NCBI GenBank assembly: GCA_964459305.1
Contig: CAYWNA010000020.1
Coordinates: 1 to 64,000, forward strand
DNA length: 64,000 bases
Source: CAYWNA01 sp964459305
GTDB lineage: Bacteria; Planctomycetota; Planctomycetia; Pirellulales; Pirellulaceae
Direction of reading: 5' to 3'
Below the pieces are notes generated by a model. It made no database searches. It was not told the origin of the DNA and saw nothing but the letters and a program-made list of their open reading frames with translations. Position numbers and translations under genes: made by a program. This document shows positions 38,301 to 46,520 of the stretch, in pieces. The first letter of the stretch is position 1; each line of letters begins with the position of its first letter.

Positions 38301-38885
38301 GCGTTGCTCGACGAGTTCTCCCAGTTTCGATTGGCTCCCGTCAGCCGCCAGGATGCGGTTGCGGTTCGCTTCCAATTGATGCATCACGTCAACCAGAGAA
38401 ACGCGGTCCAGACCACTGGTTAAGCTGTACAACTGGGCGGCGGCTTCGGTGTCGTCCAGCGTTCCCAGTTCCTGCAGTTCGCGAAGACCGACGGCGAAGA
38501 CGTTGTTGAAAATCGCTTCGTCGACTCCGGACAGCAGCGTGCCCAGTACGTGTTGGCCTTGCCGCGATCCGTTAGAGGACAGCACTTCGATCCGGCCGAG
38601 ATCGTCCGAACTCAGGCCGCTGCTGGGTGTCCGCTTGACCGTGAATTGCCCACCGGCCCCGACGACGCCCACCGAGCCGCCGGCACGCCCGCCGTTGACC
38701 GGCGGCAGGTAGCGACTTCGCCGTTGCGGCGAAAAGCCGTAGAACGCGCTGCGCACGAACTCCAACAGCGTGGTCTTGCCGGCTTCATTCGGGCCATAGA
38801 GCACCGTCAAATTGTCGGACACATGGTCCAGCTTGAGATCGCTCCAAGTACCAAAACCGTCGATCTGAACGTCGGTAATTCTCAC
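35364..38885 (-). CDS. YhaN/SbcC-like AAA ATPase with long coiled coils and acidic tail
   Basis: The 1173-residue SMC-type ATPase has Walker A GPNEAGKTT at 31-39, after MRITDVQIDGFGTWSDLKL. Long coiled coils (about 180-470 and 530-850) flank two membrane-like hydrophobic stretches (about 478-525, PTLIWCGVPFVAGVMMILAS and TVTILGFVCWGIAIATKLLM), as in YhaN-type proteins. Walker B LLPMVLDDVLVNFD is at about 965-978. The last ~150 residues are an extremely acidic Glu/Asp tail (about 1025-1145) followed by RWWEIGLEDPEYSPRAVG. The start lies 20 nt after the phosphoesterase stop, so the two form a pair like SbcD/SbcC. The role is presumably DNA-end or membrane-linked DNA processing. The stop codon is made at the junction with repeat copy D. 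Confidence 0.88.
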   Translation of the reverse strand: MRITDVQIDGFGTWSDLKLDHVSDNLTVLYGPNEAGKTTLLEFVRSAFYGFSPQRRSRYLPPVNGGRAGGSVGVVGAGGQFTVKRTPSSGLSSDDLGRIEVLSSNGSRQGQHVLGTLLSGVDEAIFNNVFAVGLRELQELGTLDDTEAAAQLYSLTSGLDRVSLVDVMHQLEANRNRILAADGSQSKLGELVEQRDKLQTEIRELAAGGQRWGQLAAQQNRQRDEVASLEESIERMEREGRAVEVAMQICEDWRKRVTVRQRLDKLGPPIELPERAVERLEELNEQIARHREEIEQIKRGRRVIVEEASAQPINRQLWSRACQVEAVCEHGPWISSLEGQIKRLHEETEELETDLRAAWEELGLSADEMPDSTPEISHQMLATLRGPARSVQEANDRLHAAKAERDDGRREAEEISEQLRTELADTGETELDRALEEAGHRVAMFRRRAQLEERLDKMDRHRKELEEDRRELAEEQLLPVPTLIWCGVPFVAGVMMILASFFWEGVRNLGWTVTILGFVCWGIAIATKLLMDRSMNQDLDDCIRQLNKVKKQIGKLKEERDELDEQLPKGGGPLDARITASEEYVTKLEELTPLETRRQSAVSRAETAKEKVTRAADDLRESRGRWRDALRSVNLPESFLPEHIQQLSEGNDRTVQIGRRLQTRREELRDRKNELAAIIERVDKLLDEVDITTARNDPRTGLRQVSAAMTEQRAWIERRQELKQEHRELKKGFRESARQLRTLLRQRRLLINQSQAADENEVRRLAAKQEKIERLTSQHEELVERIRIAIGSQCSEEAVAEVLETHGDDKLEPYWDRLLGRLQESQSRLTELHQSRGEIVQEMKTLAEDRRLPEAKLEVACVEEQIRQAAHRWRVLAVTSLMLEAIRQIYETERQPETLAEASGYLYHLTGGRYGRIWTPLSEDVLRVNNADGESLPVDVLSQGTREAVFLALRLALAAAFARRGALLPMVLDDVLVNFDNRRAKAAAEVLRDFSYAGHQILLFTCHRHMMELFQAANVAVRVLPIHEGLCEPESSEDDSVEAEVVEPELVEEPEEEAEEIETQEEAVAEDAETQEEEPESEVEGDDVQEEEATAEDATAEDEVDDEELIDETDEETEYDDDGSLWEEDEELRLADEESWDTAEHESTSPLLTNDRWWEIGLEDPEYSPRAVG

Positions 38886-38905
38886 CGTCTTGTCTCCAAA
38901 CTCAT

Positions 38906-40135
38906 CTACTCTTCACCACTCAGCAGATCCGCTCCCAGCACAGCCGCTTCATGCAGCAGCGCTGCGCGAGAACCCGACTCGACCGGCTCCATTGCCGAAG
39001 CCAGCCCCCGGTTCTTTCCCATGTCGGGCAGGAAGCGGGCAAAGTCCAACGCAAGGGTCTGGTCTTGCTCGTGCTCGCGCACCGCTCGTAGAAAATCGCC
39101 CAGAATCGTATCTTCCTCGTATAACTCGTCAGGCAGCGTGGCCCCGGATTCGACGTCCAGAGAAACGGCCCACACGGCCGGGCGGGCTCGGCCGAATTCG
39201 GTTCGCAACCATTCCAACAGTTCACGGTCCAGGCCGCCGCTGCGGAGCATGCCGGCCAGCGGACCGCCGGCCTGTACTCGCCACATTACCATCACGTTCG
39301 CGCCCGATGCTTCCGACACGATCTTCTGCATGCGGCTGCGAAGCTCGCGTTGCAGGTCGTTCCGCTGCGCGTTTGCGTCCAGCGAAACCGATTCCGTGCA
39401 CCACCGCACGACATCTGTTGGGATAGACTTGGTGCGAACTTTGCGACCCGGATCGACCTGCACCAACGTGCAACCATGAACGCCGGTCTCCTCAGGACAT
39501 CGCCCCTGTGGACTGCCGGCGTAATGAGCCGTCTGGGGCGACTGGAAAAGCGTTTTTTGCTGATGGCGCCCGCCGAGCGCCCAGTAATCGATCTGCTTGT
39601 GACCGGCCAGCGAACTGGCGTCTGCCTGGCCGTAGGCGACCGCCACGGTGAACCGGTTTGTCGGCTCAATGCGAAATTCGCCTGCGTGTACTGCGCCATT
39701 TTCCGATGAACTGGTGCCGATCACCGTTGCCATAGGCGAGCCGTTGTGGGAATGGGTCAGTTGTTCGATCTGCCCTTTGGGGAACAGATGGACGGTCTTT
39801 GGCAAGGGCAGATCGTCGGGCCATCGATCGGGCGAGTCTTCTCGTCCGCCGCACCAATACACGTGGATATTTTGCTCGCGAAGTAGCTCGAACTGCTCCA
39901 ACAGGAAGGAAATCGCACGCGGACCGCCCGTTCGCGGATTAATAATGTCGCCTGAGAGAACGACAAACTCGACATTCTCCATCATCGCAGTCTCGAAAAC
40001 GCGCGTCGCCGCTTCGAGCGGCGCGTCGGCCAGTGTCTCGCCCAGGTGATCTGGGATCTCCGTGAGTCCGTAGGGGGGCTGTTCGAGATGGAGATCGGAA
40101 GCGTGCAAGAAACGAAAGGATTCCTCGGACATCAA
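38906..40135 (-). CDS. YhaO/SbcD-like calcineurin-fold phosphoesterase with degenerate metal site
   Basis: The 409-residue protein is the upstream partner of the YhaN-like ATPase. The first motif is intact (D14 and H16 in LHASDLHLEQP), as is SGD (D63 in VVLSGDIINP). Later motifs are altered: GNHD reads GGRE (96-99), the LLHG motif reads VAYG (Tyr168 in place of His), and GHxH reads GGRH (188-191), with one His lost. Other family landmarks remain: DYWALGG then HQQKTL, AHYAGSPQGRCPEETGVHGC. It may have reduced or altered nuclease activity, or act mainly as a DNA-binding or regulatory subunit. Confidence 0.85.
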   Translation of the reverse strand: MMSEESFRFLHASDLHLEQPPYGLTEIPDHLGETLADAPLEAATRVFETAMMENVEFVVLSGDIINPRTGGPRAISFLLEQFELLREQNIHVYWCGGREDSPDRWPDDLPLPKTVHLFPKGQIEQLTHSHNGSPMATVIGTSSSENGAVHAGEFRIEPTNRFTVAVAYGQADASSLAGHKQIDYWALGGRHQQKTLFQSPQTAHYAGSPQGRCPEETGVHGCTLVQVDPGRKVRTKSIPTDVVRWCTESVSLDANAQRNDLQRELRSRMQKIVSEASGANVMVMWRVQAGGPLAGMLRSGGLDRELLEWLRTEFGRARPAVWAVSLDVESGATLPDELYEEDTILGDFLRAVREHEQDQTLALDFARFLPDMGKNRGLASAMEPVESGSRAALLHEAAVLGADLLSGEE

Positions 40136-40187
40136 GCACCTCCGTGCGCTTTGCGGCGTCTTGGGGCCGGATTCTCACGTGTGCCTT

Positions 40188-40211
40188 TGTGGGCAGGTTC
40201 GCCTGCCCACA
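40188..40211. repeat. Perfect 10-bp hairpin with TTCG loop upstream of the phosphoesterase gene
   Basis: TGTGGGCAGG (40188-40197), TTCG, CCTGCCCACA (40202-40211): perfect 10-bp stem with a four-base loop, 53 bp before the YhaO-like start. It is probably a dispersed palindromic repeat or leader hairpin. The rest of 40212-40603 shows no gene or repeat. Confidence 0.75.
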
Positions 40212-40603
40212 GATGCAGAGCCAGGCAGGTCACCAACCTATCCCACGGAGAACCGTAATCCCAACCATAGCTGCGTGTACCTTCGTTGGTTGAATGGACC
40301 CCAGCCCGCGCAGAGCGCGGCCAGCGTATTTCACATTGAAGGGCGTAGTTTAACGCGGACAAGACGAATGAGCCATGTCGATTCCGGCAGGGTGCTAGCA
40401 GTGCTATTGAAGCCTGGCGATGGTGTTAAGGCCGGGTTGAGTGGAGCCCGGGTTTTGAGCGATTGTCGCAGCCACTGGGCTGTATACCAGCGACCACGAG
40501 TCTGTCGTACCGGTGATACCGGGACAGCAACACCAAGGAATACTCGACCATCAATGCTGGACCCTCAACCCTCAACTTCTCGCGGTCATGAGGGAGGCCG
40601 GGT

Positions 40604-43600
40604 CTACTCGGCTTTGGCTTCGGAATCTGCTTGCGGGCCCGTGTCGTGGTAGACGGCCGGGTCGTCGACGCCGTCGCCGTCCCAGTCGCCGACGACGGGC
40701 AAATCGCCAGCACTGCCCATTTCGAACACGCGGTCGCGAGCGTCCATTTGACGATTCATATTGATGTCGATGATCCACTGGCCGTCGCGGTAGATGCCGA
40801 TCTCGTCGATGCCGTCGCCATCGAAATCGCCGACAACGGGGATGTCGCCGGCCTGGCCGTACTTCACCACAATATCGCCGTCGGTCCAGCGTCCGTTGCC
40901 GTCGGCGTCCAATCGCCAACTCCCTTGGTGGAAGACGCCGATGTTCTTGATCCCGTCGCCGGTCCAATCGCCCGTAATGGGGATGTGATCGCCGTCGCCA
41001 TAATGAAACACGTGGTCGATCACATCCGCACGCATCGTGCCTTCGGACGTGTGTTGCAGATAGCGGAGCCCATCGGTCGCTTCTTCTAACGTTGGCGGTA
41101 CGTTTTTGGGCTTTGCTACAGGAATCGTCAGGTTGTGCATGTCGGGCAGACCGTGTTCCACCTCCAATGCGCGCGGATCGCCCATCCACATGGGACCGAA
41201 GATGCCAATGTCGTCCTTGCCATCTCCGTTCCAGTCGCCAGTGACGGGCAAATCGAGCTCTCCGCCCAGACTTGCCCAAAGGTCTTCCTCGTCCCAAATG
41301 CCGTTGCCGTTGAGATCCAGGAACCATCGGCCCTTGTAGTAGATGCCGATCTCGTCCACGCCGTCCCCGTCAAAATCGCCCGCGATGGGAATGGCACCGT
41401 GGATGCCGAATACGGCTCTCTTTTGGTCGGTGGCCCAGTCCGCCCGGGTCGAGTCGCCGGTGCGCATCATCCATTGTCCTTCGCGCAGCCGCAGTGGATC
41501 CCAGGCGGCCGTGTTGGAGAAGACGGCCGATCGCCAGACCAAGTCCAGCGACGCGGCATCCGGTTCGCCTCGCGGCCTGCCGGCATCGATGACGCTCAAG
41601 TGCCACGTAAAGTCTATGACTCCACCGCTAGCGAAGGTCGCCACCGTTTTCGGCGGTGGCGGCGGAGGCACGATGAAAACCGGCGGCGGCGGCGGTACGA
41701 CCGGCGGCACAACCGGGGGCTCCGGCGGAATCGGGGGCGGCGGCGGGGGCGGCGGCGGGGGCCGGTCGACAGCGATTTCGCTGAAGTTGTTGTCTTGCGA
41801 CACCGCACCCGAAGCCAACGGAATAAGGATGATCGCGTCGTTTGCCGGGTCGGTGCTCAGCCGCTGGATCAGCAGCGTGTCGACTCCATCGCTGGGGTTG
41901 ATCGCGATCCCTGATGTCGTCCCAGGCGTGTCGATACCATCAAAAAAGCCTTCTGGATGGATCTCGTAGACCGCATAGCTGCCTCGTGGGAGACCGCGGA
42001 ATTCATAGAATCCGTTTCCGTCCGTCACGGTGCGAATCGGGCCGTTGCCGTAAAGCCCAGGCAGAGCTTGATCCCCGGTTATCGGATCGCCGCTGATGCC
42101 GTCCCGCAATTCGAGCATCACACCGCCCAATGGTGCGTCGTCCGGTGTTTTCTTTCCATCGCGATGATCCCGCACGTTTTCCGGAGGCTGGCCATCCAAA
42201 GTGGTAATTGGCGCGCCGTCCTGGAACACATAGCCGGACAGGCGGCCGGGAGACGCTTCGCAGAAGTCGTAATTCACCAGGTCTTGGCCCGGTGAAACCG
42301 TGATCGCGGAAATGATGTTGTCGATGCTGTCATCACCGCCGTGCGAACCGGCCTGCTGACCGCTGGTGAAGTATGCTGCCGGCTGCTCTTCTTGCACGAC
42401 GTAGACGCTGGGCGCCAGGTTGTCGAAGCGATAGCTCCCCGCATCATCCGTTCGCGTAGTTGACAGTACGTTTCCATCTTCATCCAACAACCGAATCGTC
42501 ACGCCAGAAAGTGCCTGTTCACCGGCGTCCAATTCGCAGTCTCTGTCCAAGTCCAAGTGCACCCGGCCGGTGATACTGCTGGGCGGTACTTCACAAAAGT
42601 CGTAGTCCGTCAGTTGAACGCCAGGGCCAATTGGGATGTCGAAGATCAAATCTTGGAGCGAGTCGTTGCCGCCGGCGGTCCCGGCACTTTGGCCGCCCTG
42701 GAAGTAGCCCGGCGGTTGCTGTTCGCGAACGGCGTAGCTCCCTGGAGGCAGGTTGTCGAAATGGTAATGTCCCTGTGTATCTGTGAGCGTGGTGGCGATC
42801 ACCTGGTCCGCGTCGTCCAGTAGTTCAACGACTACGCCTTCCAGCGGCGAGTCGCCGGAGTTGAAATCGCAGTCGCCGTTCCGGTCGACATGTACACGGC
42901 CTTCGATGCTGGAGGGTGGCACTTCGCAGAAATTGTATTCTACAAGGTGTTGATCAGGATCAATTTCGATCGCGCTGATGATATCGTCCAGCCTGTCGTC
43001 ACCACCGTGCGAGCCAGCCCTTTGGCCTCCGTGAAAGTAGCCCGCGGGTTGTTGTTCGCGAACTGTGTAGGTCCCTGGCGGAAGATTGTCGAAACGGTAG
43101 CGTCCCTCAGCATTTGTGTGCGTGGTGGCAATTACTTGCCCCGTTTCGTCCAGCAGTTGCACGCTTACGCCTTGCAGAGGCGATTCGTTGGCATCGAATT
43201 CACAGTCTTGGTTCAGATCCGCGTAGACTCGTCCTTCGATGCTGGAGGGCGGCACTTCGCAGAAGTCGTAGTTGATAAGATGCTGATCGGAACCGATTGC
43301 GACTGCACTGATGATGTCGTCCAGACTATCATCGCCGCCCCCGGAGCCGGCTCGCTGACCGCCGTGAAAATAGCCCACCGGCTGTTGTTCGCGGACCGTG
43401 TACACGGCCGGCGGCAGGTTATCGAAACGGTAGCGACCGTTGCTGTCCGTCTGCGTGGTGTCGATAACGTTGCCATTCTCATCCAGCAACTCTACCGTGA
43501 CTCCGGCGATCGGCTCCTCGGACGGATCTAGTATGCAGTCTTGGTTCAACTCTGTGTGTACGAGCCCCGCAATGCTGCCGGTGAGCAGTTCTCCGAAGTC

Positions 43601-46468
43601 ATACCGGATGCCGTCATCCCCCCAACGAAGCCGGACGTTCTGAATCCGGTCGCCGGGGTTCACGGCTTCACCCACGACCACGCCATCGACGGTCCCCGCA
43701 GCGTCCGTGCCGTCCAGGTATCCAACGGGCTGTGTCTCCACAACGCTGTAGGTCCCGGCTTCCAGATCACAAAACTGATAGAAGCCGTTGCCATCGGTTT
43801 GTCTGCTTGCGACGACGCTGCCGGATGAGTCGAGCAACCGGACTGCGGCTCCGGGGATGGGGTCTTCGCCCGTATCCAATCGCCCGTTGTCGTTCTGGTC
43901 GTGGTAGACGAACCCGGATATGCACGCGGGCTCATGTTCGCAGAAATCATAATCCACCGCCGCCTGCCCAGACGTCAGCGCGATGTCGCCGAGCGTGTCG
44001 TTGCCGGCGACTCGACCCACCGACTGACCGCCGACGGTCCCCACGTGGTCCGCTCCGTCGATCAAGCCGGCAGGCGTCGATTCGATCACCGTGTAGGATC
44101 CCGGCAGCAGGCCGTCAAACCGGTACTGTCCTTGAGCATCGGTTAGGGTTTGCGCAATCGTCGTGCCGTTTTCGTCTTGGAGCACGATGGTTACGCCGGC
44201 CAACGGCTGTTCCTCGGTGCTCGACGTGAAGCAGTCGCCGTCAGGAGTGGTCAGATGAACGCTTCCTTCGATCACCGCATACTGTAGCTCCCCGAAGTTG
44301 TAGTCCACGCCGTGATCGCCCCAGTGCAGATCAACGGCCGCGATCCGGTCGCCGGGATTGACCGCGCCTCCAACCGTGCGTCCATCGATCGTGCCAGCCC
44401 GGTCCAAACCATCGATCCAGCCGTCAGGATGAGTTTCGACAATCGAATAGACGCCTGCGGAGAGTCCAGTGAACTCATAGTAGCCCTGTCCGTTCGTCGT
44501 CGCGTTGGTGACTTCCTGGCCGGCCGCATCGATCAGGACCACGCGTACACTTCCGATCCCTTCTTCGCCCGGTTCCTTCCATCCGTCGTTGTCGCGGTCG
44601 TGATAGACGTAGCCTGACAACGACGCGGGCAGATGCTCGCAGAAATCGTAGTTGATGCCGTCCTGGCTGGAAGCCAGTGTGATTCCCGCGATGGTATCGT
44701 TGGCGGCAAGAGCGCCGACCGCCGCGCCACCGACCGTGCCCACGTGGTCCGCCCCGTCGATGAGATCCACCGGCGTGACTTCGACGACCGTGTAAGTGCC
44801 GGGCCACAGCCCGTCGAACTGATACGCGCCGTTGGCGTCGGTCACAGTTTGGGCGATCTCGGTTGAGGTGCTGTCGAGCAACCGCACGACGGCGCCTTCG
44901 ATCGGTCGATGTTCGATGCCCGCGGAATAACAGTCGCCGCTGGGATCCGACAGCCGGACATGCCCGCTGATCGACACGGGAACCAACTCGCCGAAGTTGT
45001 ATTCAATCCCCGTCTGGCCGCCACCGAGAAAGATGTCTTCGATATTGTCGCCTGGATTCACGGCGTTTCCGCGAGTCACGCCGCCTACCGTCCCGGCGGC
45101 ATCGAGGCCGTCCAGATAGCTAGTGGGCTGCTCCAATTCGACGACGCGGTAGGTGCCAGGCGCCAACCCGGTGGCCTGGTAAAACCCGCCCGCGTCCGTT
45201 ACCACGGATACTGGGGCCTGAGTGGCGATCGTCTGAATTGGTACCACTTGAACAGGCACACCGCCGATTCCTTCTTCGCCTGCGTCGCGGTTGCCGTCGT
45301 TGTCGCGGTCGTGGTAAACGTGACCGCTGATGGCCGCCGGCAACGCTTCGGCGAAGTCGAGATCAATAGCGTGCTGATCTCCGAGTGGTATGGAAATCTC
45401 GGTCAGCACATCCGGGTCGCCGGTGACGGTCTGGCCGGTCGGTTGATTGTCGACGGTGCCGGGAATCGCACCCACACTGAACAGGCCTTGGGGCTGAGTC
45501 TCTCGGACCTGGTATACGCCCGGTTTCAGATCCAAATTCTTCCCAAAGGTGTAATCGCCATTGTTGTCCGTCGTTGTCGAATCGCCCGTTGGTTGATAGC
45601 CGCTGTCGCCGAGTTCCCAAAGTGCGAGGTCCACATTTGGGATCCCAGCTTCGGTTGGATCTTGTGGGTCTTGCTGCAAATCCAGGTTCGTATCCAGGTA
45701 AACCGTCCCGGAGATGGTCACGGGCAGCGGATCTTGGTCGATATCCCCCACGGCACCGGCGGTACGATTGATCTGGCCGTCATGGTTGTCGGAGGGCAGA
45801 TCGAGCTTGCTCCCACGGAAATTGTCGTCGTACTCATCGAAGAATCTAGCGGTGACTTCGGCGATGTCGTAGTGCGGAGCCTGGAAAGTGGCGACGAAAG
45901 GCGAGAATTCAAACTCCCCACCTTCTACGATTGCGTTGGTCGTGAACGTCCCGTCCGGCATTTTGATCTGGAATTCATCGACGTCGATACTGAACTTCAG
46001 CTTTTCACCAGCCTGAATTCCCTTCAAATCCAGCACCAGACGTGTGTCCCCGTCCGCAACACTCGGCGGCTTCCACAAGGCACCCGGAGGCAAGGATATC
46101 ATGGTAAAGGGGAACGCTTGGTAGGCGCCGGGGTCTGCGGCATCTGTGTCGAAGAACGAATCGCCAGCACTACGTCCATCGCCGAACTTGTCGCCATCGA
46201 TTACGATCGATGTTAATTCGGTCCCTGGCGCGCCGCCTCTGAAGGTGATTTCGAACGTGTCGCCCTGGCCATCCGAACCGTCATCACCCTCGGTGTACAC
46301 CGCACCGACGAATAGGGTCTCGGCTGCTGCTGCCGCTAGCAGAAGCCGAGATTCCATCGGCTCGAAGTGGAATCGTCGTGGGTTCTCCGTACGGGACCGC
46401 TGCCGTCGGTGACGCGTCAATCGGCCGATTCGGCCGAACAGCTTTGATAGGTTGCCTGTCAATTGCAA
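40604..46468 (-). CDS. Giant surface protein with SdrD_B-like repeats, Pro-rich linker and FG-GAP repeats
   Basis: The 1954-residue protein starts at TTG 46468, supported by GGAGGTG at 46473-46479. The N-terminus resembles the planctomycete LEPR-XLL export motif (FEPMESRLLL at 35-44) after a basic stretch. Residues ~250-1550 hold about eleven SdrD_B/Cna-B-like Ig-type repeats (ISGHVYHDRDNDGNRDAGEE, ..YRFDNLPPGTYTVREQQP, YNFCEVPPSSIEGRV), ~111 residues each, with Ca-binding-like DxDxD. A Pro-rich linker (~1566-1609) leads to several FG-GAP/integrin-like repeats (GDFDGDGVDEIGIYYKGRWF, GDWNGDGKDDIGIFGP). It is probably an exported adhesive or matrix protein. The WD40 gene lies 52 bp upstream on the same strand. 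Confidence 0.9.
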   Translation of the reverse strand: MQLTGNLSKLFGRIGRLTRHRRQRSRTENPRRFHFEPMESRLLLAAAAAETLFVGAVYTEGDDGSDGQGDTFEITFRGGAPGTELTSIVIDGDKFGDGRSAGDSFFDTDAADPGAYQAFPFTMISLPPGALWKPPSVADGDTRLVLDLKGIQAGEKLKFSIDVDEFQIKMPDGTFTTNAIVEGGEFEFSPFVATFQAPHYDIAEVTARFFDEYDDNFRGSKLDLPSDNHDGQINRTAGAVGDIDQDPLPVTISGTVYLDTNLDLQQDPQDPTEAGIPNVDLALWELGDSGYQPTGDSTTTDNNGDYTFGKNLDLKPGVYQVRETQPQGLFSVGAIPGTVDNQPTGQTVTGDPDVLTEISIPLGDQHAIDLDFAEALPAAISGHVYHDRDNDGNRDAGEEGIGGVPVQVVPIQTIATQAPVSVVTDAGGFYQATGLAPGTYRVVELEQPTSYLDGLDAAGTVGGVTRGNAVNPGDNIEDIFLGGGQTGIEYNFGELVPVSISGHVRLSDPSGDCYSAGIEHRPIEGAVVRLLDSTSTEIAQTVTDANGAYQFDGLWPGTYTVVEVTPVDLIDGADHVGTVGGAAVGALAANDTIAGITLASSQDGINYDFCEHLPASLSGYVYHDRDNDGWKEPGEEGIGSVRVVLIDAAGQEVTNATTNGQGYYEFTGLSAGVYSIVETHPDGWIDGLDRAGTIDGRTVGGAVNPGDRIAAVDLHWGDHGVDYNFGELQYAVIEGSVHLTTPDGDCFTSSTEEQPLAGVTIVLQDENGTTIAQTLTDAQGQYRFDGLLPGSYTVIESTPAGLIDGADHVGTVGGQSVGRVAGNDTLGDIALTSGQAAVDYDFCEHEPACISGFVYHDQNDNGRLDTGEDPIPGAAVRLLDSSGSVVASRQTDGNGFYQFCDLEAGTYSVVETQPVGYLDGTDAAGTVDGVVVGEAVNPGDRIQNVRLRWGDDGIRYDFGELLTGSIAGLVHTELNQDCILDPSEEPIAGVTVELLDENGNVIDTTQTDSNGRYRFDNLPPAVYTVREQQPVGYFHGGQRAGSGGGDDSLDDIISAVAIGSDQHLINYDFCEVPPSSIEGRVYADLNQDCEFDANESPLQGVSVQLLDETGQVIATTHTNAEGRYRFDNLPPGTYTVREQQPAGYFHGGQRAGSHGGDDRLDDIISAIEIDPDQHLVEYNFCEVPPSSIEGRVHVDRNGDCDFNSGDSPLEGVVVELLDDADQVIATTLTDTQGHYHFDNLPPGSYAVREQQPPGYFQGGQSAGTAGGNDSLQDLIFDIPIGPGVQLTDYDFCEVPPSSITGRVHLDLDRDCELDAGEQALSGVTIRLLDEDGNVLSTTRTDDAGSYRFDNLAPSVYVVQEEQPAAYFTSGQQAGSHGGDDSIDNIISAITVSPGQDLVNYDFCEASPGRLSGYVFQDGAPITTLDGQPPENVRDHRDGKKTPDDAPLGGVMLELRDGISGDPITGDQALPGLYGNGPIRTVTDGNGFYEFRGLPRGSYAVYEIHPEGFFDGIDTPGTTSGIAINPSDGVDTLLIQRLSTDPANDAIILIPLASGAVSQDNNFSEIAVDRPPPPPPPPPPIPPEPPVVPPVVPPPPPVFIVPPPPPPKTVATFASGGVIDFTWHLSVIDAGRPRGEPDAASLDLVWRSAVFSNTAAWDPLRLREGQWMMRTGDSTRADWATDQKRAVFGIHGAIPIAGDFDGDGVDEIGIYYKGRWFLDLNGNGIWDEEDLWASLGGELDLPVTGDWNGDGKDDIGIFGPMWMGDPRALEVEHGLPDMHNLTIPVAKPKNVPPTLEEATDGLRYLQHTSEGTMRADVIDHVFHYGDGDHIPITGDWTGDGIKNIGVFHQGSWRLDADGNGRWTDGDIVVKYGQAGDIPVVGDFDGDGIDEIGIYRDGQWIIDINMNRQMDARDRVFEMGSAGDLPVVGDWDGDGVDDPAVYHDTGPQADSEAKAE
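42582..43580 (-). repeat. Three tandem 333-bp units inside the surface-protein gene
   Basis: The protein segment CEVPPSSIEGRV recurs with a nucleotide spacing of exactly 333 bp (motif start near 42582, 42915 and 43248), as does VREQQPxGYFHGGQ. The units are more alike than the other SdrD_B-like repeats in the gene, so they look like recent tandem duplications of one 111-residue domain. Confidence 0.8.
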
Positions 46469-46520
46469 AACACACCTCCGTGCCGCACTGTTCCATCCCT
46501 GGGAATGCCGTACGCGAGGG

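Noticed and set aside
42582..43580. Regular repeats suggesting a CRISPR array
   Set aside because: The period is 333 bp and translates to protein domains; there are no short direct repeats with spacers and no cas genes.
44909..46216. 435-codon plus-strand frame opposite the SdrD_B-like gene
   Set aside because: It is a shadow of the repeat-rich gene in the complementary strand; no independent motif or ribosome site.
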